This document shows, piece after piece, positions 11,228 to 21,173 of a stretch of 64,000 nt of DNA (positions are counted from its first letter, which is position 1; each line of letters starts with the position of its first letter). The translations under genes and the position numbers were made by a program. This DNA is from Microplitis mediator (Eukaryota > Arthropoda > Insecta > Hymenoptera > Braconidae): contig NC_079974.1 of the NCBI RefSeq assembly GCF_029852145.1, forward strand, positions 3,289,001 through 3,353,000, read 5' to 3'. The notes under the pieces are model-generated. The model was not told where the DNA came from. It worked only from the letters and a program-made list of their open reading frames with translations, and searched no databases.

Positions 11228-11590
11228 ATGTCTATATAGGAAATTAAACGCTTTACAAACAAAGTCACTCATCATTTTTTGATAAATCCACCTGTTCAAT
11301 AGTTATTAATGCTCGAAGTAAAGTTCGAGATCTTTCCACTTTTTCGGCAAAACTATAAGATTTATTATAAATTGTTATAGGTTTTTTTTTGTTGACAATT
11401 TTATTTTCTACTAATAATTATCAGTAGAGTTTAAAAAAAAACCGATTAAAGCTTAGTCTCCCTTAACTTAAATCCTTGCTCCAATATTTTTTCAACATTA
11501 ATGTCCACTTTTGAATGTCTAAGAAAATTAAAAATATCTAACATTTATCAATTAATTATTTTTAACGTAAAATAACAACAATAGTTATAA

Positions 11591-11620
11591 CGTCGGTATC
11601 AGCGAGCCAATGAGGGAATA
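11591..11620. promoter_or_regulatory. CCAAT-containing module, orphan copy
   Basis: CGTCGGTATCAGCGAGCCAA then TGAGG: the mirror copy of the module at 3675-3711. No gene lies beside it. Confidence 0.4.
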
Positions 11621-11948
11621 GTTGAGTGGCGGGAAAAATATTCTGGGTTACGAAAAAAAGTTTATCATTACAAATTTAAAATTTGTTTTTAATGTTACTT
11701 CAAGGAAATCTCCCGAAATATTTATATATTATAATTAAAAATCCCTCGTACCAAATTTTCGGATTTATTTTGTCTAAAAATTTATAAAAATTGTACATAT
11801 TTTTTTGTTTTCTTCAACGTCCCAACTTGAGTACAATTTGAAATAAAAATATTGATATGGATTTAAATTTCTTGTTGGCTGGATTTATATGCCAGTGTGA
11901 ATTCAATTTATTATAAGAAGATCACTAACATTGATCATATTTCATATA

Positions 11949-12188
11949 CTGTAAAAAGAGCGGTGTTAAAAATGGACTTGTTTTATGAAAATAAATAAAG
12001 AATATCATTTATTAACAAGTAGAGTGATCGAGGAAGTAAAAATATTTACAAAGTAAAATATTTTAACACTGGTCTTGAATATTGACACCGGCGGCGGCGT
12101 TATTCCTTCACCGCTTTCGATGTTGAAATTGAACACCGCCGATTTTAACACCTACACCGCTTGGACTTACCCCGGTGATTTTTTACAG
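11949..12188. mobile_element. 240-bp MITE with CTGTAAAAA termini, TA target
   Basis: Inverted partner of the element at 3101-3340, flanked by TA. The interior has a short GC-rich patch (CACCGGCGGCGGCG), unusual in this AT-rich DNA. Confidence 0.75.
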
Positions 12189-12239
12189 TGTAGTGATTCA
12201 ATATCTCGATTTTAGTTAGTTAAAATTAGGAATGACGAG

Positions 12240-12425
12240 AGAAAATCAATATTGTCATGATTGGCCCCTTTTAAGGAGTGGGGGTAAAATTTATCTTTTC
12301 TATAATTCGTCAAAATTTAGTGGAGGGGATGGTCAAAGTATACACACATGTCACACGGTCAGTAGCACTCATTACGCTTGAGACTTTGCGCTGTACGCCT
12401 CGCTCTTTAAACTCTTCATTTAGTT
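12240..12425 (+). promoter_or_regulatory. Core promoter module of the MATH gene family
   Basis: GATTGG (inverted CCAAT), GGAGTGGGGGTAAAATTT, AGTATACACAC as a weaker TATA, CACACGGTCAGTAGCA, a TCATTA initiator near 12370, then the leader. The ATG is at 12448. Confidence 0.65.
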
Positions 12426-12447
12426 ACTATCGATTGTCTGTAACATC

Positions 12448-12897
12448 ATGGACTGTGATTTTCAAAGTTTAACGTGCACAAGTGCAGGTACCATTGCGCT
12501 GGAGAACTTCGACGAACTTCTGTACACCAACGAGACTGGGACAATTACTCCGTTATACACGGAGTTTTCTACAGGTCTCAGCGTTAACGACGTTTGGGGC
12601 TTCAAAGTGGAGGTAAGCCACGATGAAGAAGATGAACACTGGATCTCCTTGGGGATCCTTCCATTGAAAACGGAGCATACCTTAATCAGCTTCGAGCTCG
12701 AATGCTGTGTGGTGGATGAAGAAGGTAACATACTGCGACTGCCTGCAGAAATTGAACCTTTCAAAGACTACGACAATTATATATACCTCGGGGATTTCTT
12801 CAAACGAAGTGAGCCCGACTTATTGCGTCTACTGTCGGATGGAACTCTAATTTTACAGTTAGAGCTGACTATTCGTATAGGCGACGATTTGAAATAA
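12448..12897 (+). CDS. MATH/TRAF-like single-domain protein, intronless, histone-type mRNA end
   Basis: An intact frame of 149 residues. The N-terminal 37 residues are family-specific (MDCDF start), then a MATH/TRAF-like fold spans about 38-146. Key positions are W50 in NDVWGF, the acidic loop DEEDEHW (59-65), the ISFELECCVVDEEGN strand pair (80-94) and YLGDFFKRSEPDLLRLL (113-129), which fits the helix before the last MATH strands. A complete SPOP would add a BTB and BACK domain; none is present. The annotated ATG is the first after the conserved initiator and leader. The palindrome partner (2396-2845) has a stop at codon 113, so this is the only functional copy of the pair. Possible role: binding substrates or SPOP-like partners without ubiquitin-ligase coupling. 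That is inference. Confidence 0.72.
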   Translation: MDCDFQSLTCTSAGTIALENFDELLYTNETGTITPLYTEFSTGLSVNDVWGFKVEVSHDEEDEHWISLGILPLKTEHTLISFELECCVVDEEGNILRLPAEIEPFKDYDNYIYLGDFFKRSEPDLLRLLSDGTLILQLELTIRIGDDLK

Positions 12898-12932
12898 TTA
12901 GATACTCAAGTTTCGAACTTTGAGTTGAAAAC

Positions 12933-12948
12933 GGCCCTTTTCAGGGCC
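12933..12948 (+). terminator. Histone-type 3' stem-loop
   Basis: GGCCCTTTTCAGGGCC preceded by GAAAAC and followed by ACCAAATT, 35 nt after the TAA stop. Just upstream, CTCAAGTTTCGAACTTTGAG forms a second small hairpin. About 14 nt downstream is ACACGTAAAAACTAACTGAA, the conserved putative downstream element. Confidence 0.88.
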
Positions 12949-13362
12949 ACCAAATTTTTTACACGTAAAAACTAACTGAAGTTTTATATATTCTCCATCT
13001 CATCTTTTGTCCTAAACTCTTCTAAAATTAATATTATTTATTCAATGCCTACTAAAGATAATTAATGATACAGAAGTTAGCAGACGTCTAATAATTTTTG
13101 GTTTGTTTTTTAAGACGATAAACCATAAAAAAAATATTTGAAAAAATTGCACCTGTCGTTTTTTTAATTTCTACATGTGCATATTTTTATCTTATTTTTT
13201 CGCAATTAATTTGTTGAAAAACAAAAATTCAAAAATTTTTAAATGTACGCTAACTTCAGGATGATGGTAATTAATCTAAATCTTCCCTCCAATATTTTTT
13301 CAACATTGATGCCTACTTCTCAAATGGCAAAAAAAGTTAAAAATTTCCAACATATATTTATT

Positions 13363-14450
13363 AGTCCATCGGCTGAAGAGGAGGTCCCGTAAACATTTTG
13401 TTGGCACCGGGTAAATCCAACTGTTTCTTATGTATTTTGGGCCCAGGATCACGAAAATCGGGTCCATTTTGTTCAAAAGTGGTGCAAACAATTGTTTATA
13501 ACAATTTAATTGTTTAAATCGAAATAACTCCCGAACAGCTGGTTTGTTGGGGCAGCGTAGAGGAAAAAAAATGTTCAGAATAAAAAAATACACAAAAAAG
13601 GTATCACATGTTTTTTTTGCATCTCGAATATTTCGCGAGATATAATAAAAAAACGAGCCGGTGCTCGGGCCTCTCCCTCTCGCACTAGCGACTGCCTATG
13701 CGCGAGCTCTCTCTCCGCCAAATCGCGTCAGATGCTTGATTGGCCGGAAGTTTTTTACATTGAAAATCAAAGAAAAAAAAAAAATCGACAAATTGTCGAT
13801 ACTACGAATCGACAGCATTTTTTATGAAACAAATTTCTGTCGTATCCACAAAAGACTTTTTTTTTTTTGTTCACAAATGTTATAAACAAATGGTTTTTCT
13901 CAAAGTCCGAAATAAGTTCAAAAAATCGATAAAATGTTGATACTACCAAAAAACGTCTTTTGTGGATACGACAGAAATTTGTTTCAGAAAAAATGCTGTC
14001 GATTGGTAGTATCGAGGATTCGTCGATTTTTTTTTATTTGTTTTTTTATTTTTAATGTAAAATTTCCGGCCAATCAAGCATCTGAAGCGATTTGGCGGAG
14101 AGAGAGCTCGCGCATAGGCAGTCGCTAGTGCGAGAGGGAGAGGCCCGAGCGCCGGCTCGTTTTTTTATTATATCTCGCGAAATATTCGAGATGCAAAAAA
14201 AACATATGATACCTTTTTTGTGTATTTTTTTATTCTGAACATTTATTTTCCTCTACGCTGCCCCAACAAACCAGCTGTTCGGGAGTTATTTCGATTTAAA
14301 CAATTAAATTGTTATAAACAATTGTTTGCACCACTTTTGAACAAAATGGACCCGATTTCCGTGATCCTTGGCCCAAAACACATAAGAAACAGTTGGATTT
14401 ACCCGGTGCCAACAAAATGTTTACGGGACCTCCTCTTCAGCTGATGGACT
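13363..14450. mobile_element. 1.1-kb foldback element, copy 1
   Basis: Inverted ends AGTCCATCGGCTGAAGAGG and complement, flanked by ATT on both sides (3-bp target duplication). The arms are almost the full half-length of the element, and the centre is a short unique loop near 13850-13960. Three further copies are at 39799-40910, 53614-54707 and 60366-61478. No transposase; the open frames inside are shadows of the inverted arms. Confidence 0.88.
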
Positions 14451-14454
14451 ATTA

Positions 14455-16130
14455 GTGAAGGAACCGAATCCAGACCAATTCAGCGTCGAGCGAAAGCTTT
14501 ACTAACAAAGCCATCTCAGCTTTTGTTAGGCTACGTTTACTTTGCCCGGATATATATTGAGATATATTGAGCCACACTGGACTTATGGTCAGTCACATTT
14601 TTTAATTCCATACACAGAATTTAGATTTTAAATTTTATCACCAATAATTTGGAAAAATGTTAGTTCCGACATTTTAGCACAATACTGAACGGATCATATG
14701 AATCGTTCATTAATGAATTTCGACATAAAAATGAAAAAAATTTTTTAATAAAAAAAAATTTAGTTACAAAAAAAAAAAGAGAAATTATTTAATATCGTAT
14801 GATTGCATTAATTTATTTAAAATAAAAATATGGACTTAGTATCCGTTTACTGCTCCAGCGAAAAAAGAGAGAGTCAGTAGTATTCGTTTCTTAGGGTGCG
14901 AAGGAGGAAGCAACTATGAGTGAATTCAGGACAGAACTTTCCTGGCTGAGACTCTAATAACCTTAGTTTGAAATTTTTCGTGTGATTATAGTCAGAGAAA
15001 ACACACTACTCAAACCAAGAGTTTACATTTTTTAAACCAACTCCCTTTATTTTTAGTTCAAGTTTATACCGTTTATTGTTTCAAAACATCGTAGTTCCTT
15101 GATTCAAGTAAGTAACGTACCTAGGTTAAGATAAAATGTTTATTATACTAAGAAATGCAAGCTTTTAAAACAAGGAATTCTATTATTAGACCAAGTATGA
15201 AATATATTCTGACTTAAGAATTTTTTTTTTAATTTAAGATTGACAATTCAAGGAATTATTTTACTTCGTTCAAAAAATTTCCGGTTCTTATTTCGCCCGC
15301 TGAAAAATATCTTTGTTGAAGGAAAATTCTCTTGAGTCTTATAACAGTGTAATAATCGTTACTATAGAATACTATAGTTTTTAATATTTGAATAAAACGA
15401 ACGATAACAGAAAAGTGCAAAAAATTTAATTCCACTTAAGGTCTATTGGCCAGTGATCGCCCCCAGAGCTTGGGAAAGAAAATCAACATACATGTCGCTA
15501 ATCTAGTGAAATCTTCTGTTGAGATACGAAACTCTCTCTTTCTCTCTTACTCTTTTATTAGGGGAAATATATCCTACATATTTTTATTATGCTGGCGTTT
15601 TATAAAATACGGATGAATAGAAAATGATATACTCGAATTTCTTAAAATAATTAATGTTAAGTGGCGCGGACCATGGAGAGAGCGCTATTCCTCTTCAGTA
15701 CTTCAAGTCGTCTCACTGGACAAAACGGCTGTCAATGTTTTTCGATTAAAATGATGAGAGTCGATTATAAACGCTCATAGTGGTTAAATCAGTAGTCATC
15801 AGTAGGCATTTTCGCTGGTTTTAATATAAATTCTGTTGAGATATCGAATTTTCATTTTGCTGCACCAGATGAACAAGTTTTTGATTATTTAACTGACGGT
15901 ATCAATGCTTTACTTGGAATGATATTATTTATGTCTTTCACTTAAAAAATCAAAGAAAATGTAGCTTTTATTAATAAAAAAACAAAATAATCGGAAAAAT
16001 AAAATTTTCTTGATTGCTTTATGTACGTATTTCATTTTTTAATGCTTTAGATTGTTAATAAAAAGTAAAAAAATCCATATTCTCTTAATAATAATGTAGA
16101 TAGGGGAGGTTGGGACACGAAGGCTTTCTT
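14455..16130. repeat. Complex dispersed repeat, left copy
   Basis: About 1.7 kb shared, in various orientations, with 21620-23101, 24020-24294 plus 25859-26863, 48700-51850 and 61479-62936. It carries the tRNA-like segment, a run of TTGGTTCAAG-like phrases, GTGATCGCCCCCAGAGCTTGG, and at one end GGTTGGGACACGAAGGC. No protein is supported. Confidence 0.65.
14461..14525 (-). repeat. tRNA-like segment of a dispersed repeat, degraded
   Basis: On the minus strand the sequence keeps an A-box-like TGGCTTTGTTAGT and a B-box-like GGATTCGGTTCC. The clearest relative is at 62165-62226. Probably the RNA polymerase III head of a SINE-like unit in a larger repeat, not a functional tRNA. Confidence 0.5.
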
Positions 16131-16571
16131 AAGCCGGTTTTTTCTTTTTGTTAAGTCAAAACTCATTTAAATCTTGATTTTAATCACTGCCATTGATTTA
16201 ATCAAGCGATGACATTGATTTCTGCCTTAACACATTTATGTCAGAGAACATATAATCGATGATAAAAATGTAAAAGCCGCGCTTCTTCATTAATGATTTT
16301 TGACTCTTAACATTTCAAACTATAGCATAAAACGTAAGTTGTTAGAGCTTGGAAAGCTCAAAAACAGCGGGAAATTTCAGATTTTTTTTTTATGGTTTAT
16401 CGTCTAAAAGAAAAATCCAAAAATTATTAGACGTCTGCTAACTACAGTATCAGTAATTATCTTTATTAGGCATTAAATAAATGAATATTAATTTTGGAAG
16501 AGTTTTGGACGAGGATATGAGTTGAGGTATTTATAAAACTTGAGTTAGTTTTTACGTGTAAAATATTTGGT

Positions 16572-16587
16572 GGCCCTGAAAAGGGCC
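16572..16587 (-). terminator. Histone-type 3' stem-loop
   Basis: GGCCCTTTTCAGGGCC on the gene strand, 32 nt after the stop codon at 16620. Confidence 0.88.
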
Positions 16588-16619
16588 GTTTTCAACTCAA
16601 AGTTAGGGAACTTGAGTAT

Positions 16620-17072
16620 CTATTTATCTGTATCGTCACCTAGAAAAACAGTCAGCTTTATCTGTAAAATTAGATTTCCGTCCACCAGTAGACGCAACAA
16701 GTCGGGGTCACTTCGTTTGAAGAAACCCCCGAGGTATATGTAATTGTCGTAGTCGGTGAACGGTTGTATTTTTGCAGGCAGTCTCAGTAGATTACCTTCC
16801 TTATCCACCACACAGCATTCGACCTCAAAGCTGATTTCGGAATGCTCCGATTTCAATGGCAGGATCCCCAAAGTGATCCAGTGTTCGTCTTCTTCGTCGT
16901 GGCTAACCTCTACTTTGAAGCTCCAAACGTCGTTGACATGGAGACCTGAAGGAAACTCTATAAATATCGGACTAACTGTCCCAGCATCGTTGATGAAGAG
17001 GAGTTCGTCGAAGTACTCCAGTTCAGTGGAGTATACAGTTGTGTACGTTGAAATTTGGAAATTACAGTCCAT
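16620..17072 (-). CDS. MATH/TRAF-like single-domain protein, intronless, histone-type mRNA end (palindrome II left)
   Basis: 150 residues, identical in protein sequence to the gene at 20673-21125. Compared with the 12448 gene it has NDVWSF instead of NDVWGF, an IELPSG-like middle region changed to IEFPSGLHV, and a C-terminus ending DDTDK. The MATH-like strands (HWITLGILPLKSE, SFEVECCVVDKEGN) and the helix YLGGFFKRSDPDLLRLL are kept. No introns, signal peptide or membrane segment. ATG at 17070-17072 follows the shared promoter. Exact protein identity with the partner means either very recent duplication or continuing arm-to-arm gene conversion. Both copies are open, suggesting function is retained. 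Confidence 0.73.
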   Translation of the reverse strand: MDCNFQISTYTTVYSTELEYFDELLFINDAGTVSPIFIEFPSGLHVNDVWSFKVEVSHDEEDEHWITLGILPLKSEHSEISFEVECCVVDKEGNLLRLPAKIQPFTDYDNYIYLGGFFKRSDPDLLRLLVDGNLILQIKLTVFLGDDTDK

Positions 17073-17099
17073 GATGTGTCAATAAATGATGAATGTAAC

Positions 17100-17275
17100 T
17101 TGCGAGGCGTACAGCGGAACGTTTCGAGCGTAATGACTGCTACTGACCGTGTGACGTATATATATCGATAAACTTTGACTACCCCCTCCACTAAATTTTA
17201 ACCAATTACCGTATAGGTAAATTTTACCCCCACTCCCTAAAAAGGACCAATCATGGCGATATTGATTTTCTCTCT
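17100..17275 (-). promoter_or_regulatory. Core promoter module of the MATH gene family
   Basis: In gene orientation: GATTGG, GGAGTGGGGGTAAAATTT, GGTAATTGG, TATCGATATATATACG as TATA, CACACGGTCAGTAGCAG, then a TCATTA initiator 30 nt after the TATA run, and the GC-rich leader. Confidence 0.7.
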
Positions 17276-18384
17276 CCATTCTTAAGTTTTACTAATCAAA
17301 ATCGAGAAATTGCATCAATATGAAATATGGTGAAATATGATCAATGTAAGTGCACTTCTTATAATAAATTAAATTTGCACAGGCATATAAATCCAGCAAA
17401 AATTTTTCTAAACTTCATCAATTTGACCCCTTCTGATTTTAATGACTGGATTAAATTAATAAAAGGAAAATTATTTACTGATTGAAAATTGAAGTGAAAT
17501 AGCATTTGGTGGAATCTTTTGACAAATATTTTATTTACAAAATTACTAAAATCCCTATATCACGTGAACGAAGAACTTCAGCCACTTAACTAAAAGGACC
17601 TTTTTCGTAGTGAATAAAATTTTCTAAAAAATCGTTATTTGCAGTTTTTCTATAAATTTCGTTACTTAGTTAATATCAACTAAAAACTTAAATTATTATT
17701 AAGAAAATTATTTTCAGAACCAATACAGAAAAAACAGTTAGAGTCCGAGTAAAACTATTATAGCCCACAGAAACTAGCCAAATCGGCGGTGCCAACTGGA
17801 AATTGATCGAAAAATTATAATTTTTTGAAATTTCGATACCAAGTAGGATAATAAGAAATTCTAACAAGTATCTAATAGCGGTCTCAATTTGTTTATAAAT
17901 AATAGGCAAACAAAAAAAACGTAAATTAAAAATTAAATATCTCTGAAACTATCAATCTGGCGGGTTAAGTTATTACATAAAATTTGTAGAGCTTAATAAT
18001 ATCTACAATTTTGCTTTTGGGTAAATCTCCGTCAGACTGATAGTTTATTAGTTATTAACAATCGAAGTTTTATAAACAAATTGAGCTAGCAAGCTGAAAA
18101 ATCAACCGATTTCATTTTTTCTTTTTTCCACATATTTCTGGTAATAAAAGGAACATTTTTATCATTTTTCAAAATTTTTATCTCAAAAATTTGATTTTTA
18201 AAAATCAAAAGACCGCTTTTTCTTTGGAAGCCAATATCTCCGAAACTAAATTTACTACAGGGCTCGCACCTATTCTAAAAAATCTAGAATTTTATTGCGA
18301 AAAACTCGGCTATTCGATAAAGCGAGCGCGTTCGCTACCCGGACTGATCGTAGAGGGGGATATCAGTGGAGCACTACTGTTGAG

Positions 18385-19302
18385 TTTTTTCAATTTGAAT
18401 TTAAGTTTTTAGTTGATATTAACTAAGTAACGAAAGGCCCTAGGGGTATAAGCATGGTGAATTTGCCCCCGAAAGGCATCGGCTTGATACTGCGGGGATT
18501 TTTAGGTACTAATAAGATATTAAGATCCTGAGAGTTTCAGCTTTTGAAACCAATCGGTCTTCGAGAAAAAGCCAAATATGTAAAAATCAGATAAAATGAA
18601 TATTCTCAGAGACTATTTTATCGATTGACTTATACTCGGGATATGTTTTGGGGGTCGATAGTAGCTCCTCGGAAAAAAATTGGGAGCTTTATCGGTCGAC
18701 AACAACCTCGAAAAAAATGACTTTTTAGTTTTAATTTCGACTTTTCACGATGTTACGGTTCTGGTACAATTATGAAATAATTTTTTTTCGATTCCTCATC
18801 CAATTTCCTATAGACTTAAGTGCTTTTAAAATTTTTAAAAAAGGTACGCCATATAGAAAAAAAAATAAAAACCACTTTTTAAGCAAATATTTACTTTATT
18901 TACATGTTTAAAGTGTGAATCATTATTTTTCTAGTTTGTATATGTTCTTGAATGTTATTTGCAAAAATAATCTCTGCATCAGCAGTTAAATTTTGTCATA
19001 TCATATAATATCAACTAAAATATTATAAACATTATACACATATAAAACAGGAAATAGAGTTTAGTTTGTAAATTATAAATACATAACAACAAATGAAAGA
19101 TATACTTGAGGAAAAAAATGTATAATCATATTTTATCAGTCTTCATCACTATCCTCTTCAATCACAGGTGAAATACTGTCTCTATCAAATAATTTGCTAA
19201 GTATTTTAGCAGGCCTTAAAATCTTTGTTAAATATCTCCCGTGTGAAGAATAGTAAACAACAGCAGCAACATGAGAGCAACATCCAATTGTTCCAATTGT
19301 TC
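18385..19302. other. Unpaired loop of palindrome II
   Basis: About 0.9 kb without an inverted partner. A 38-bp segment at 18397-18437 is the complement of 17655-17693, suggesting it is a terminal repeat of a DNA transposon whose other parts lie in the arms. The right side holds a transposase-like C-terminal relic. The middle (18440-19130) shows no gene I can support. Confidence 0.5.
19136..19300 (-). pseudogene. Transposase C-terminal remnant (GCCSH motif, acidic tail)
   Basis: An open minus-strand segment ends at TGA (19136-19138). It reads TIGCCSHVAAVVYYSSHGRY, then a basic stretch with RPAKILSKLFDRD, and an acidic end EEDSDED. A Cys-Cys-x-His core followed by hydrophobic VAAVVYY and an acidic tail is a pattern I associate with C-termini of some insect and cnidarian DNA-transposon proteins, but I cannot name the superfamily. 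The upstream coding part is missing: the frame runs straight into the palindrome arm. It sits between 38-bp inverted repeats (18397-18437 and 20052-20090 type), fitting a decayed DNA transposon at the palindrome centre. Confidence 0.4.
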
Positions 19303-20469
19303 GACAGTAGTGCTCAACTGATATCCCCCTCTACGATCCGTCCGGATAGCGAACGCGCTCGCTTTATCGAATATCCACTCGAGTTCAACTCGCTATTATT
19401 TGACCCCAATCAAAAATTAATTTCTTTCAAAATAGCCGAGTTTATCGCAATAAAATTCTAGATTTTTTAGAATAGGTGCGAGCCCTGTAGTAAATTTAGT
19501 TTCGGAGATATTGGCTTCCAAAGAAAAAGCGGTCTTTTGATTTTTAAAAATCAAATTTTTGAGATAAAAATTTTGAAAAATGATAAAAATGTTCCTTTTA
19601 TTACCAGAAATATGTGGAAAAAAGAAAAAATGAAATCGGTTGATTTTTCAGCTTGCTAGCTCAATTTGTTTATAAAACTTCGATTGTTAATAACTAATAA
19701 ACTATCAGTCTGACGGAGATTTACCCAAAAGCAAAATTGTAGATATTATTAAGCTCTACAAATTTTATGTAATAACTTAACCCGCCAGATTGATAGTTTC
19801 AGAGATATTTAATTTTTAATTTACGTTTTTTTTGTTTGCCTATTATTTATAAACAAATTGAGACCGCTATTAGATACTTGTTAGAATTTCTTATTATCCT
19901 ACTTGGTATCGAAATTTCAAAAAATTATAATTTTTCGATCAATTTCCAGTTGGCACCGCCGATTTGGCTAATTTCTGTGGGCTATAATAGTTTTACTCGG
20001 ACTCTAACTGTTTTTTCTGTATTGGTTCTGAAAATAATTTTCTTAATAATAATTTAAGTTTTTAGTTGATATTAACTAAGTAACGAAATTTATAGAAAAA
20101 CTGCAAATAACGATTTTTTAGAAAATTTTATTCACTACGAAAAAGGTCCTCTTAGTTAAGTGGCTGAAGTTCTTCGTTCACGTGATATAGGGATTTTAGT
20201 AATTTTGTAAATAAAATATTTGTCAAAAGATTCCACCAAATGCTATTTCACTTCAATTTTCAATCAGTAAATAATTTTCCTTTTATTAATTTAATCCAGT
20301 CATTAAAATCAGAAGGGGTCAAATTGATGAAGTTTAGAAAAATTTTTGCTGGATTTATATGCCTGTGCAAATTTAATTTATTATAAGAAGTGCACTTACA
20401 TTGATCATATTTCACCATATTTCATATTGATGCAATTTCTCGATTTTGATTAGTAAAACTTAAGAATGG

Positions 20470-20660
20470 AGAGAGAAAATCAATATCGCCATGATTGGTC
20501 CTTTTTAGGGAGTGGGGGTAAAATTTACCTATACGGTAATTGGTTAAAATTTAGTGGAGGGGGTAGTCAAAGTTTATCGATATATATACGTCACACGGTC
20601 AGTAGCAGTCATTACGCTCGAAACGTTCCGCTGTACGCCTCGCAAGTTACATTCATCATT
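20470..20660 (+). promoter_or_regulatory. Core promoter module of the MATH gene family
   Basis: GATTGG at 20493, GGAGTGGGGGTAAAATTT, GGTAATTGGT, a TATA run TATATATA at 20581-20588, and a TCATTA initiator with A at 20611, 30 nt downstream. The leader is then 62 nt long before the ATG at 20673. This is the clearest example of the shared promoter. Confidence 0.72.
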
Positions 20661-20672
20661 TATTGACACATC

Positions 20673-21125
20673 ATGGACTGTAATTTCCAAATTTCAACGT
20701 ACACAACTGTATACTCCACTGAACTGGAGTACTTCGACGAACTCCTCTTCATCAACGATGCTGGGACAGTTAGTCCGATATTTATAGAGTTTCCTTCAGG
20801 TCTCCATGTCAACGACGTTTGGAGCTTCAAAGTAGAGGTTAGCCACGACGAAGAAGACGAACACTGGATCACTTTGGGGATCCTGCCATTGAAATCGGAG
20901 CATTCCGAAATCAGCTTTGAGGTCGAATGCTGTGTGGTGGATAAGGAAGGTAATCTACTGAGACTGCCTGCAAAAATACAACCGTTCACCGACTACGACA
21001 ATTACATATACCTCGGGGGTTTCTTCAAACGAAGTGACCCCGACTTGTTGCGTCTACTGGTGGACGGAAATCTAATTTTACAGATAAAGCTGACTGTTTT
21101 TCTAGGTGACGATACAGATAAATAG
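20673..21125 (+). CDS. MATH/TRAF-like single-domain protein, intronless, histone-type mRNA end (palindrome II right)
   Basis: 150 residues, identical to the product of 16620-17072. Residues 1-37 are the family-specific start, followed by a stand-alone MATH/TRAF-like domain. The gene is as compact as a replication-dependent histone gene: TATA, initiator 30 nt later, 62-nt leader, uninterrupted frame, 32-nt spacer and histone stem-loop. There is no AATAAA signal close behind the stop. Expression is therefore predicted to depend on SLBP and U7 and to peak in S phase or in endoreplicating or germline cells. The mRNA architecture is read directly from sequence; timing and function are inferred. 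Confidence 0.75.
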   Translation: MDCNFQISTYTTVYSTELEYFDELLFINDAGTVSPIFIEFPSGLHVNDVWSFKVEVSHDEEDEHWITLGILPLKSEHSEISFEVECCVVDKEGNLLRLPAKIQPFTDYDNYIYLGGFFKRSDPDLLRLLVDGNLILQIKLTVFLGDDTDK

Positions 21126-21157
21126 ATACTCAAGTTCCCTAACTTTGAGTTGAAAAC

Positions 21158-21173
21158 GGCCCTTTTCAGGGCC
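21158..21173 (+). terminator. Histone-type 3' stem-loop
   Basis: GGCCCTTTTCAGGGCC after TTGAAAAC and before ACCAAATA. A second hairpin (CTCAAGTTCCC and AACTTTGAG) precedes it, and ACACGTAAAAACTAACTCAA follows. Confidence 0.9.

Larger units (their letters stand above)
9996..13361. repeat. Palindrome I, right arm
   Basis: Reverse complement of about 1930-4418, plus the hAT-type MITE at 10365-11227. It carries the intact partner of the broken MATH gene. The outer end stops exactly where the foldback element at 13363 begins. Confidence 0.85.
14673..18384. repeat. Palindrome II, left arm
   Basis: Near-perfect reverse complement of 19303-23101. It includes an intact MATH-like gene whose protein is identical to its partner's. 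Two deletions distinguish it from the right arm: about 38 bp near 15670 (between direct repeats of CTCTCCATGGTCCGC) and about 70 bp near 18318 (4-bp microhomology TATT). Confidence 0.9.

Noticed and set aside
12278..12472. 64-residue frame overlapping the MATH promoter (also 2821-3015, 16958, 20554, 41447)
   Set aside because: Its ATG lies upstream of the inferred transcription start and it runs through the leader; a by-product of promoter conservation.
17688..17909. 73-residue hydrophobic frame, also mirrored at 19836-20057, resembling a small membrane protein
   Set aside because: One substitution between copies and no promoter; it lies within transposon-like DNA near the palindrome centre. 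Hydrophobicity follows from T-rich sequence.
2396..21125. MATH-like genes as true histones, given their histone-like ends
   Set aside because: The proteins are acidic, have no histone-fold or basic tail sequence, and match a MATH-type strand pattern instead.
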